Shown in pieces: positions 1 to 11,318 of a DNA stretch of 64,000 nucleotides (its first letter is position 1; each line of letters starts with the position of its first letter). The notes below the pieces were generated by a model that worked only from the letters and a program-made list of their open reading frames with translations, searched no databases and was not told where the DNA came from. Source of the DNA: Monarcha castaneiventris obscurior (taxonomy: Eukaryota; Chordata; Aves; Passeriformes; Monarchidae); contig JAMPIT010000484.1 in assembly GCA_026261815.1 (NCBI GenBank), positions 8,406,501 through 8,470,500 on the forward strand, given 5' to 3'. Position numbers and translations under genes: made by a program.

Positions 1-2707
1 TTATTCCACAAATTGTCCTGTTGTAGAGTTAGGTAGTATTCAGTTTTAGAGTGGCCTGGATGAACACCAGGTTGGTCTCCTTTAAATAAAAAATTCTGTT
101 TAAATTAATCCTATACATAAACTGGAAGAGTAGACTGAACTGAATGTTAGTGAGGCAGAAGTCACCACCACAGAGATTTCTATGAAAGAATGTGAAATAC
201 CCAGCAGTATTAAAAAAAAAATACATGGAAAGTTTGTAAATGTAATTGTTTTCATATTGCACAAAACAGATTAAGTATTCCTGCTACTTCAGTGTAGATT
301 ATGCAAACATAGCCCTTGAAGACCTGCACAAACAGAAGAATGACAATAGAGAGCAAACAAAATAACATTCTTATCCAGAATGCTGACAAGAGGATAAATG
401 TTTACTCCATGAGAAAGTTAAGATAAACTATTTTGGTTTTGTTCAATGGTTTATTTCTTATACCAACTAAAGTCTGTATCCTGGGCTTTCCTAGAAACCT
501 AAGCAAAACACACAGTAACTTCAACCAGAAATAATGAACTGAGCAATGCTGAAGTACTTGGAATGTGATTAATTTTTTTTTCCCCAAAGATGAAGGGAGG
601 ATTACAAAGGAAAATCTTCTCATTAGCTAATAACTTCTTCTCATGCCATAATATCAGTGTAACCAACAACAAGGGAACCCTCTGGTCATCTGTTCTATTG
701 AAATGTGTCACAGAAGTAAATTTCTGTTTAGCAGACAAAAATGGGTCTCTTTTATCGTGCAACCAAGTGACACCTCTGCTCTGTGGGAGTTATCAAGCCT
801 TCAATATCAATATGACCTTCTGTGTACCCTTATCAGAAGCATGTGCATCTTCTTCCATGACAAGATAACTCTGTATGGCAGAGAGGTTGCCAAACCATCT
901 TATTGTCTGTGTTGTCCACATATGGTTATCTAGAGGAGCATTACATAATAGATGAGTTATGTATAAATGCAAAAAGAGTTTCCCTTTTATTAGGAGTTAT
1001 TTCTTCCAATGAAAAAATAACTGGGTTTCTGCCTGAGATGCAGCTCAGGGGGATGCAAGGCATAACTGTTCCAAAGCCCTGAGGCTGTGCTAGCCCCGTG
1101 GTGAACACCAGTTAATGAACCTGGAAATCTGGGCCAGGTACTCTCTGAATTGTGGTCATGGTGCTTGGATCCACCCTGGCCTGCATCCCACTGTCTGGAC
1201 AGACCAACACTGAGCTCCTGTTTGTCTTCAAAAGACTGCAGACAGACCCAAAGCTGAAAGATGAGGGGTTTTCTAGTGAAAGAGGCTCTGTTTTGTCCTG
1301 ATTGACAGGAGATGTTTTCCCTTTTTAATCTAGAAGCATTTTCTACGGCTTATTTTCTGTAAGTGGGTTGATAAGCTACGGTAACAAAGTGTATGTTAAC
1401 GAGGTGCTGTGTTACTACATATATTATGCAAGAGAGAAAACTTTAATCAGCATTCAGATTTCCTCCAATACCCTCTACCTCTCTGTCAGTACTATGCCAG
1501 GAATGCAGGGGAAGAATCAGAATCCTTGGATTTGTCCAGATTTCACATTTATGTTTTTTAAGATAAATAAAATAGGCCAGAAAATTGAAAATTATTAGGA
1601 TTTTGTTGGTTTGTTTGATTGTTTCTCTTTAAGGATGGCATAGTTGGATCAAAAGTGGAGAGCACAGGGTAATAGTCCTTAAGAAGTGCAGATGGATCTA
1701 CTGAAATTACAAATGCCTGTATCTGAGTATGCAATTTCAACACTATGGAAAAGCTCAGGAAGTGCTGAAGTAAATTTTGCATTACAAAGATAGTAGGCCC
1801 GACTGTGGATGCTGCTGTTCAGTCTGCGCCTCCAAGGAGTGTATAAACAAGTGAGGTTTAGTAGGAATATGTCCTTGAGCTTGCTTTCAATTGCTCAGCA
1901 TTACTAAAAGCCTCATCCTTTCTTTGACATGAATTACAAAAATCTAAATCAGCGTAAAACAAACGATACAACTTTGATTTCGGTTACAAAACTGTCTATT
2001 TATTTCTCTTTATGGCGCTGTTCCACTCCCATTGTGCCGGTGATGATCTTGAGAGTGTTTTCAGTTGTGATTCTTGCTGCTGTTTGATGCCTTCTTGGCT
2101 CTTCAGACTTGGAGATAACATTTGTTTAATGCCTCTGAAGTTCTCTGTCAGGTGTCTCTGCCTGCAACTACAAATGGGATTAAGTCAAAACTTGCTTCAC
2201 ACTTGGCTTTATTGCCAAAGTCCCTTTTCCAAAGACCCCGTTTTTCTGTATCTTGCCCAAATGGGTTGCTCAGGTTACACTGCTCGTTTTCATGCTGCTC
2301 AGGTGGTCCTGTGTTACTCAGTTACACCGTTTGTCCATATAATGCAAGTCTAATTTCAGCAGTCTGCAGATGCCTTTTAAAACCCCCTAGATAATGGGAA
2401 CACCCTGCTTCTGTGTTCTCACTTCTGGACCTTCCCAGTTGTTTGTTCTGGTTGTGTGACAGTTTGTTGTAGGTCTCTTCATCCTTTTTTTTTTTTTAAT
2501 AGTTTTTCACAAAGCGGGGACAGCTGTTGAACTTCCACAAAAAAAAGCAAGAGCTTGTCAGAGCTGTTGAAATGGTGCTTTTGGAAGGAGTTCCCCTCAC
2601 TAACTTAACTGCACATGTTTATTAGCACTGTTTTAGAGAGGTAAGGAACATAGAGGTTGTTTTGTACAAATGTGCACCAGCATCCTCCTTGTCTTGAGGG
2701 AACATGG
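1..2707. other. Unique non-coding DNA, no gene recognised
   Basis: Mostly AT-rich unique sequence with scattered homopolymer runs (for example T-runs near 2486). The open frames are short (92 codons or fewer up to about 1.9 kb, 113 codons at 2012-2353), show no recognisable domain and overlap on both strands, so I treat them as chance. I see no repeat, RNA gene or promoter that I can defend. Confidence 0.6.
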
Positions 2708-2713
2708 GACCCC
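2708..2713. repeat. Left target-site duplication of solo LTR
   Basis: The hexamer gacccc directly abuts the LTR start (tgaacaacg) and recurs exactly at 3190-3195 after the LTR end (ataagca). A 6-bp duplication is the usual signature of ERVK (class II, alpha/beta-like) integrases. Confidence 0.75.
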
Positions 2714-3189
2714 TGAACAACGAATCAATTTGATTACGCACGAGTCCGTTTATTGTTTCCATTACTCCATTCTTATGCATTTCTGTGACTGTCATTCACA
2801 CGATCACACATGACCCGATTGCATCCTCTGTATTGTCCAGCACCCTGCATGCACCTCTCAGGGGACCTGACTGGTTCTAGTCCAGGATGGTGCAGTCCCT
2901 CTTTATCTGCTTTCTTGCTGCCTTGTTATTCTGTGTTCCAATGTCTTCTTTCCCAATTTAGCACTTCTTGCATTCCTCAGGCCCTGATAAGAGTAACTAC
3001 ACGGAACTTGGCTGGGGCCCCTCTGCCAGGATTCTCGTGCCTCACAACATTGTCTGTACTCTAGCTGTCACCAGAGGAGTCTCCATCTAGAGCAGCTTTA
3101 CACATAGGTGAGAATTGCAATTACATGCCTCAGAAACATCTCTGCAAAGTTAATCCTGTGCTCTACATATAAGCCCTCCATCATAAGCA
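2714..3189 (-). mobile_element. Solo LTR, ERVK-like (class II) endogenous retrovirus
   Basis: A 476-bp element begins TG and ends CA and is flanked by perfect 6-bp direct repeats (gacccc at 2708-2713 and 3190-3195). On the minus strand it carries an AATAAA polyadenylation signal (2754 down to 2749) about 40 bp before the LTR end, followed by a CpG-containing segment. That is the expected U3-R-U5 order and sets the orientation as minus. No gag, pol or env remnant adjoins it, so it is a solo LTR left by recombination. The open frame at 2810-3064 lies inside the LTR and is not a gene. The ERVK class is inferred from TSD length; I cannot name the family. Confidence 0.72.
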
Positions 3190-3195
3190 GACCCC
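3190..3195. repeat. Right target-site duplication of solo LTR
   Basis: An exact copy of the hexamer gacccc at 2708-2713, placed immediately after the terminal CA of the LTR. Confidence 0.75.
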
Positions 3196-6171
3196 TTTGC
3201 AACTAAACAAATCCTGCCCACCATTTCTGTTTTCTTTGGAGTAGTTGTGGTGTTGCTCAGAAAACGTGTAACAGGAAAAGAAAACAATATGATATCAATG
3301 CAATCGTTATTAGACTCAACTTCTTAAAGCCAGCATGAGATTAACTGAAACAAATCTGAAATCTGAAAGTTTGATGCTGGTGTCCTAAATCAAATTAAAA
3401 TTGAGCTAGAATCGAGCACAGCATAAAATCTTACTTATAGAATTTACATATTCTATTAAATCTTATCTTGTTAGTTTAATCTTACTTGATATCCCCTCAA
3501 AATTTCTAATTTTAAAAAGATCCAATGTTCTTATTTAATGAATATAGCAATTAAATATCATGCTATGTTATGATTCATGGGATCATTCCATTAGGATTTA
3601 CTGTGCTAGTATACTGGATGTAAATCATTCTTGCCAGAGATGGGTGAATTATTACTGATGTGCAAAAACTACTATGTTTAAAGAAAGTTAGAACTGTAAA
3701 ATTAAACTCTGAAGGATTAGGAAAAGGCAGAATTAAGGCTGCCTGTGTAGCTTTAATTTGGAAGATGAATGTGATACAGCCTTAAAGACTTGATCACAAG
3801 CTGCTACTTTATTCTGTGCACAGGGTGGACAAGATCAAGTGTTTATTTTTATCTGCATCGTTCAGTGTGAAGTTCCAGATGCCATCCAAACTCTGTCCTG
3901 AATACAAGGTTAATAATGTCCTCTGAGCTTTCACACAGAGCCTCTCAGCAGAGTATCTGAATTCTCTGAAGCATTAATACACATATTTTATACTTTAAGT
4001 AATGCTCATTCTCTTTGGGTGACAACTTAGCTTTAGAGCTTGATTTCTTTTGCATACTTAGAAACTTTAATGACAGATTCAGCTCATGGCTCTTAGAGAC
4101 TACAGTTAAACTTGTCATTGCTTGGGATTTCTGCAGCCCACTCCAGTGTGTTTCATGTGGATGCCCAGAAGGTGGCCAACTGTGGGATGTTCTGGCTGAG
4201 GTGACTTTCCAAGCAGTGCAAAATTGTGGATGAGAAAAGGATAGGCTTACTTCTGTGAAGTGCTGCCTGATTACCTTATCCATGGATATATCCTTAACCT
4301 TTTTCTTGTAGCAGCCTTATGCACAATTTCCTGTGCTTTCTGAAATGTCTCTACCAGATAGAGCAAGGACCAAATCACAGAAAGCCTCACTTAACTCAGT
4401 CTGCTGTTAGAACTCTCTCTTGAACTTTACATGATATCACACCTTTCTTGAAACAGTATTTTCACTGTTCTTGCTTTTGATTAAATGTTTTAACTGATAA
4501 ATAAGCATCTATCCTGTATTGCTTATCATCATATAGACTGATGTGAATTTAAGTTTCCAAGGTGAAGCTGGTTCAAAGTCCGTGGGGATCCTGGTAGACA
4601 GAGTCTCCTTGGAATAGGCCTGTTATGAAAACCTCTGCACTTCAGCTGTTGAACTGGATGCTAAACAGCTCACAAGGCTTTCTTGAAATTCTGCTCATCC
4701 CTGGTGTGAGCACCTTGAGGACCTAATACTCTGCAGGATCATCTGCACCAGTGTCCCCTCACTAGAGGTGTCTCTAAGAATGTTGTGGCCCCTGGCAACG
4801 CTTTTGTACAGTTTTTGTTCCAGGGTTGGTGGGCCCCGGATCTCTGTGAAAACGTGTCTCTGCTCTTTGGGAGGACAGGATCCCTTTGGCTTGTTTTCCT
4901 GCCTAGCTGTGATGCAGGGCTGGTTTTGGCTAATTTGATCTATTATGCAGCTCAGGGGAACTTAACTGAGCAGCACATTTTTGCTGTATTTCAGCGGGCA
5001 GGGGAAGAGCAGTCAAAATTTCCTTCTGCACTCTGTAATGACTGAGGATGGGAAAACTCCAGCACTGTATTTCAGAAGCATTGGGATTAAATGATGTCAT
5101 TTAAGAACTCATTAGCCTGTCTTTCAAGTGTATGCACTTTGGGGAATAATCATCTTTCTTCTCCTGTTTTGCCTTTGAGTTGTTCGTGTGTTGTATCTCT
5201 CACGCCTAGGAACTGCAGCTTTCTGGCACTTTGGATTGGATAAAACCCCTTAGCTTTGAAATGTTAAATCCTTCAATTAGTTCGAGTTGAAGACTGAAGG
5301 CCAAATATTTCAAATGTGGACACCTGAAGTCGACAGGAGCTGTAGGGATTCATCACCTTGGAAAATCAAACCAAATCATTTAGGAAGCTAAATTTAGATG
5401 CAGATACCTTGCTTTTGCCAGCTCAGTTTAATCACTGAGTCCTGTAGTATTACTCTGGATTATATGGTTTTTTTCCTCTACCCTTTGGAGTTCTGCTTTC
5501 CTTTCCCTGGAGGGAAAAGGCTGGAATTTATGTTTAGATATTCATATTATAATGTCCTCTTGACTCTCCCAGCAAGCTGCTCCCTGAGAACAGCTCCATC
5601 CCACTCCTTGTGCACCTATTGAGTTCAGCAGTCTAAAGCCAAAGTAGGCCCCTAAAAAATGGCTTAGAAAGGTCTGCATTCATCTACCAAAGACAAGTGT
5701 TAGTTTACATTGTCTGGGTGAACCTGTGGCCTGTTCTGCTGTCATCAGCCACTATCCCTCAAAGATGTGCTTTCTGGCTATCAGCAATACGTGTCCTCTG
5801 GTCAGAATGGTCCAAAAAAAAAAAATCTGTCTTTCTAAATCTCCCCTTTGAAATGTATTTGTGCACTATGAAAACTATTATCCTACTCATAAGTTTTGAC
5901 TTACTTTTGAAGGAAAAAAGTGATCAGTTGAGGGTTGTGTAATTCGGACACCTGCTTTTAACTATGCACACAGAAGGAATTGATTTCTTTAACTGATTTC
6001 TCAACTGAGTGAGGTTGCAGAACATGTATAGACAACTGGGCAACAGTAGCTTGTGGAGATTTAGGTGTGTAGTGATGCAGTTGCTCAAAAAAGTAAATCC
6101 ACAAGCAAAGAGGTTTTTTTGAGATTTGTATTCATAAGATGAAAAGCTTCTGAAAGAATGTAACAACTCTG
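3196..6171. other. Unique non-coding DNA, no gene recognised
   Basis: AT-rich unique sequence, especially 3280-3760. Open frames on both strands (112 codons or fewer) carry no recognisable motif, and opposite-strand frames overlap at 3945-4283. An A-run sits near 5814-5824. Nothing else is supportable. Confidence 0.6.
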
Positions 6172-6223
6172 GGACTAAAGTGCCTTTCCACTGCCATGGA
6201 CTAAAGTGCCTTTCCATTGCCAT
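6172..6223. repeat. 26-bp direct tandem duplication, two copies
   Basis: Copy 1 is 6172-6197 and copy 2 is 6198-6223. Each starts ggactaaagtgcctttcc and they differ at one base (c/t). There is no intervening sequence, so this is a recent slippage or duplication event in unique DNA. Confidence 0.9.
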
Positions 6224-9200
6224 GATCTTCTGCTTCTGCTGATTGTGAATGCTGAAATTCTGCTCTGCTTCCCCAGAGTCCTGATAGGAAATTCATTGTC
6301 AGAACTGGAAAGGCAGAAAACTCGCAGAGACAAAACCCCAAACAAACAAAATTCTCAAACCTCCAAACAAGGAAAGGAGATTTCTTAATTATAGTTTACC
6401 CTAAGCAGATGTTAACAAGTCTATTTAAACCTGTAATCTGCTGCTGGCCTCCTGTCCTCATCCATCGTGGCGTTTCCCTGATCAGCTAATTCTTCCCTGA
6501 TTAGCATTCCAGAAATGGAGAGGTTTTGTCAAACACAGCTTCAGGAGCTGCTTTGGAATACCCCCTTGGGTGGTTGGTATTTGTGAGCTGCAGATTACAA
6601 AGGATGATTTCCCAGCCTACTCCATTATATTTATTCTTTCTTTGATTTGACATGAGAAATGATTCATGACATTGAGATGCTCCTCATTGCTGGACCTCAC
6701 ACAGTTTCACTGCCCCTGCTTGGATGGTCTCAGCTTTGCTCATTATTCTTCTGCCATCACAGCATCATCCCCTTGCTCCATGTCGTCCTTCCTTGGCAGA
6801 GCAGTCCCTGCTTTTCTGGGTGAAAAACCTCTCTAAAGAGGTAAAGAAGAGGTTTTTCTGTCCTGTCTGTCCTATGTCTCCCCACCTTTTCCCTCTTGTG
6901 GAGAGGGCAAAGATCTGGTTCCATGTTTGGAGAAGTACAAAATTGAGAGCGTGTTTCCTCATAGCAATAGGGGAGGGAATTTCTTTAAGTTATTTTCAAG
7001 TTGTTAAACTGTTGTTTCCCATTAAAATTTGGGGAAAAAACTATTCTCTCAAAATTCCTGCTAGATGAGGATTTTGGTGTAACTTAATTCAGTGCAGTGT
7101 TTATTTTCTTTGTGGAGAAATAGGGTCTTTTTTATCCCCCGGACATATTTTGTGTGGTGCTTCCCCAAAGGCACCTTGGACTTGCAAATACGGACTTCTT
7201 CCTTTCTCATGTCAAAGAATATGGAATACTTCATCCCTGTCTTCATCTTCTTATGCTCTCCTTGTGCCAATATAAGAGTATTTTATGTCCCTGAGCATAC
7301 CATGTGGTGCCTTCCCACACCTCCTGCTAAGGGGTGCTTGTGGCAGTTCTCCTTGGAAAATATATTCTTAGCACCCAAGAAGAACTTCTTTTCCCAGAGT
7401 TATCAAAATTCTTTTAATATATACTGGTCTTTGCTCCCTCTCTCCAGCAGTAGCAAGAGGAGGTTTATTTGCTCGACTCAGTTTGGAACAGTATAGAGGT
7501 AAATGTTCCCAGCAGCTGAGTTACCAACAGAGGAGTCTGTGTAGTGCTATTTTTAACTTGAAGCTTGTCTTCATTTTACTTATCTGGGATGAAGGTCCTG
7601 TGATGATAGAAGATTTTTGATAAATAGACACAGTGGGATTGATCCCAGATTCTTTACAGTTTTGGATAGATTGAACTAGAAAATAATTCCCTGTAAAAAA
7701 GGTTTTGACGTGTCTCTAAAATATTCAAAGAGTAGCTTCTGAAGTGCCTAAACACCGTTTGGAAAAGACGTATAGGTAGAAGTTTTCATGAGAGGATTTT
7801 CAGAACTGATTGGCAATAATGCAGGTGGCTAATTTCTTTGAAGTGTGCTGAACGTTGAAATGCTTTGAAAATCTGACAAGACATGTTGATGTCAGTTGCT
7901 GCTCACTGCTGAGTGAGTTTAGAAATTTGGCTTTAAATTTGGATGTTTGATGATCTGGCTTATGAGCAATGGACCTAAGAAGCAAATAAACAGACTTATT
8001 TTGACTTTCTTTTCGGATGAGATGCCCAAAAGAAAGCTCTTAAGTGAGCATTTCTAATTTCTTAATTTGTGATTTGATTTTCAGAATATCACTTTGCTCA
8101 CTAGTTGTCACTTTGCACATCCTAACTTCTAAGATAGAGGCTAGTTCTGTTCATGTTGTTTAGAAAATTCTGATGTAGTAGGAATGCCAATGGCATCCAC
8201 TCTCTGTGACCATGGCTTTTACCTCAGTTTCCTCCACTGATTAAATCTGAAGCTGAAATTCAGTTTTATTTTTATGTTTACAGCCTGAACTATGAGGTTT
8301 TGTATTTATTGGATTCTTAATCTGCTGAGATGCCAAGAGACTGCCATGATCTGATTCACACAACTGGGGTTTTGCTTACTTGACTGTGCCAAAATAATAC
8401 CAACAAAGATCAAGCTCAACCCTGAGGCACCTCCTGGAAGTAGGGACTATTCTGCTGAGAAGTAAATAGAGCTCATTAGGAGTATCCCTTTGTAGCTGCT
8501 GCTGCTGCTTATTAGAGACTCAGAACTGCTGCATCCAGAACAGCACCCCAGGAGGATTACCCTTCACCTTCTAGAAAGGTGCCCTCACGTAAAGATGTTT
8601 GTCTGCAGGTGGTATTCTGGCACCTGGCTGTAGGGAAGCATTGAGCTTCTGATGCTGGAGAGAGGAACAAGTAGTTGGCAGCTCTTAAATTCAGGCCTTT
8701 GCTCCTGGTGAGCTGAAAGAAAACCAAAGACTGCAGCCTGATCTGGGGAGCTTCAGACTCTCAGAAATAACAGAAGGTTTGAGGGGAGCTTTGGATCCAG
8801 TCCAGTCTTAGCTGACCTGATTTGCTTATTCCTAGGCAGCACATATTGCTCTCTGAACATCCCTTGTTAGGAGTGCAGGCTACATTTCTGGAACAGCAGC
8901 TTCACACTGTACAACTAGCACCTTTTTTTTAAACATGTAACTGGCCTGAAAGTTGGAGTGCCCAACTCTGCTAATTATATGAAACTCTTTAATGTGATGC
9001 TGGAGGTGTTAAACAATTGTACCTGCATTAAATATGCTGTGCTTATGCAAACATGGCACACAGATTGCAAGTTCTAAAATTTATCAGGCAGACTAATTAT
9101 TTAAATGTGAGCTATAGGTTACATAAATAAATAGCTCTCCCTCAGTAAATGGTAAGGTGTCATGGTGTTAACCACGTGGCTTGTAGCAGAGTAGAATTAA

Positions 9201-10500
9201 TGTTAACACTTCTGTAGCTTTCCTTCTCTGATTACTAATTCTTTCAATGTTTGTAGATGAACTGAATTTATGAAAGTTTCGCCTGCCCTCTAGGTCTCTA
9301 TTTTGTATTCCTTGTGCATTGCAGCCTGCTTTTGACTCTGGCAGCAATTCTGGATACTAAAACCACGGATAGCTAAGGCTGCCTGCTCAGCTTGTGGGGT
9401 GAGGCAGATCCAGACCAAACTGGGAGCTTTACTGGGGTAAGATCTCCACTCCCCCAGCTCCTGTAACCTTGGTCCTCCAGCTACAGAAGCAGTCCAATTG
9501 CAATTAGCAGCATTTATATCTTAGAGCAATGACAAAGAACTGAATATATGCCAAGAAAATAGGGGTCACTCTGGTAATGAATAAAGAGTTTGCCACAGTG
9601 GGCTCCTCACATTTCGCTGTTAAAAGTGTGCTGCAGGGAAGGTGCATTTGTGTTCACAGAGGCACAAAGTGATAATATGCTGCCTGCAACTTTTGAGAAT
9701 GGTTTTTGAGTGCAGAGTTATGAAAGCTCCAGAAAATCCTATATGAGAAAAACAGCTCTAGCTAGTCAGAGAGGCTTTCATTAAAGTTTCTTGCTGTTAT
9801 TAGTTTTAAATTCACTTACGTCTCCTTCAGTTTCATTTCCGGAGGCACCTGCTCTGGTGGTTTTCTGGCAGAAACACTGCAGAGAGTGGGGAGTGTTAAG
9901 TGACAGGTTGCATATTCCTCCTTGGTCTCCTAGAATTGCCTTTTCTTTCCCCTCCAGTCATGCTAATTTATGCACAGCTTTCATAATGAAACATGAGCAG
10001 GCATCCTTCCCCATCTGCCCCAATTCCCAGTCCTTTTCTGCTGCACCAGCTGAGTTGCCTGATTTCACAGAAGTGGAAACCGGATGAGTGTTTCACACTT
10101 CACTTAAGGGGAGTCTGTGGGTCTGATCCTGACACCTTCAATAGCTGTTCTGGCAAAGCACAGGGAAGGAGCTGAGGAATGTGCTCAGCCACTTGCAGGC
10201 TCCCAGCCCAGGCAGTGCCTTGCTTTCCTGCATCACAGGGAGCCTCTTGCCCATCCGTTTCACGGTGGATTTAGGAGGAGGATCACGGTTTCATGCCAGT
10301 CATTCAGCAGCAATGCCTGTGTTGCAGTGTCTCTGGAGGAAGCAATGGGATCAACTCCGTTAGTGCAAGGGATTAAAAGAAGCCAGATGCTCTCTTAATG
10401 GACAAGCATACGGCAAAGTTGCAAACTTGGCCTTTTGGGAAAATTGAAAGCAGTTTAGTTCAGGTTCAGCTTAAAGGGTTGGGAAAGAAATTGTCTATTA
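6224..10500. other. Unique non-coding DNA, no gene recognised
   Basis: Unique sequence with no repeat family I recognise. Open frames (134 codons at 7092-7496, others under 115) have no domain-like content. The stretch 8930-9260 is AT-rich and homeodomain-motif-rich and is listed separately. Confidence 0.55.
8930..9260. promoter_or_regulatory. Possible conserved non-coding element
   Basis: AT-rich, low in simple repeats, and dense in TAAT/ATTA cores, with a POU-like heptamer (atgcaaa) near 9046-9052. It has the look of vertebrate conserved enhancers, but conservation cannot be seen in one sequence. Speculative. Confidence 0.18.
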
Positions 10501-10800
10501 GTGTCAAACCAGGCTGACAGTGCACCCACACCGAGCTCGCAGATGCTCCGGAGCCGCCAGGCAGAACCTCCTGTTACCCTGCTGGGTGTGGGACCGGCGC
10601 CTCCCCGCAGCTGCCTCAGCCTTGCAGCCACAGTCCGGAGGGTCCTGAGCAGCATCTCCTGCAACCAGCCCTCAGATTGGTGCAAGCAGGGCCCGTCGGT
10701 CCAGTGTGAGGTCTCTGCAGTCTGAGGCAAACTCTGCAGTGCTGCTGTTTGCACCTCACGCTGTCAGCGCCGGGCAGCGCAGCAGGGGCAGGATTCGGTC
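10501..10800. promoter_or_regulatory. Small CpG-enriched patch
   Basis: I count 15 CpG dinucleotides in these 300 bp, in GC-rich sequence. That is well above the surrounding unique DNA, where CpGs are rare. It falls short of, or is borderline for, classical CpG-island criteria. It could be a weak or alternative promoter, an enhancer CpG cluster or just a GC-rich patch. Open frames on both strands (74 and 99 codons) follow from the low stop-codon density of GC-rich DNA. No TATA box or defined first exon is evident. Confidence 0.25.
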
Positions 10801-11202
10801 ACCTTAGCAACCTCCTGCCATCGCTTCTGAAGAGCACACTGCACCAGGTTTAGGCCAACCAAACACTTTCCCAGCCCCCAGAGAAAAGGGAAAGAAAGAG
10901 CCACATTGTGAGCCTGAGTTACAAGCTGCTCAAAGCTCTGATCCCAGGGCAGCAGATCAGCTTTCAAAGCTGATGGTGGAACTGTGCTGTAACCCCTCAC
11001 AGGTAACCTTTGTGTTCAGTGAAAGCCCAGGTTGCTCTGCTAGTCTTTTCCTAGTCCATGGGAAGGGAACAGATGGAAATAGTGATTTCACCTCCTTCTG
11101 TTTTCATTTTATTCTGTGAACAGCCACTGGTGAATCATGAGACTGCTGTTAAGGTACAGTTTCAAGTCCTGCATGAAGTTACCCTGTTTAAATTTATTTA
11201 AA

Positions 11203-11318
11203 TTCCTTCCTTCCTTCCTTCCTTCCTTCCTTCCTTCCTTCCTTCCTTCCTTCCTTCCTTCCTTCCTTCCTTCCTTCCTTCCTTCCTTCCTTCCTTCCTC
11301 CCTCCCTCCCTCCCTCCC
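11203..11318. repeat. (CTTC)n/(CTCC)n microsatellite
   Basis: A pure ttcc repeat runs from 11203 to about 11298 (24 units), followed by about five tccc units to 11318. The minus strand reads GGAA/GGGA. Open frames across it, with repeated EGRK on minus and PSFL on plus, are repeat artefacts. Long polypurine/polypyrimidine mirror repeats like this can form triplex DNA, and GGAA arrays can bind ETS factors. Both are general knowledge, not shown here. Confidence 0.97.
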
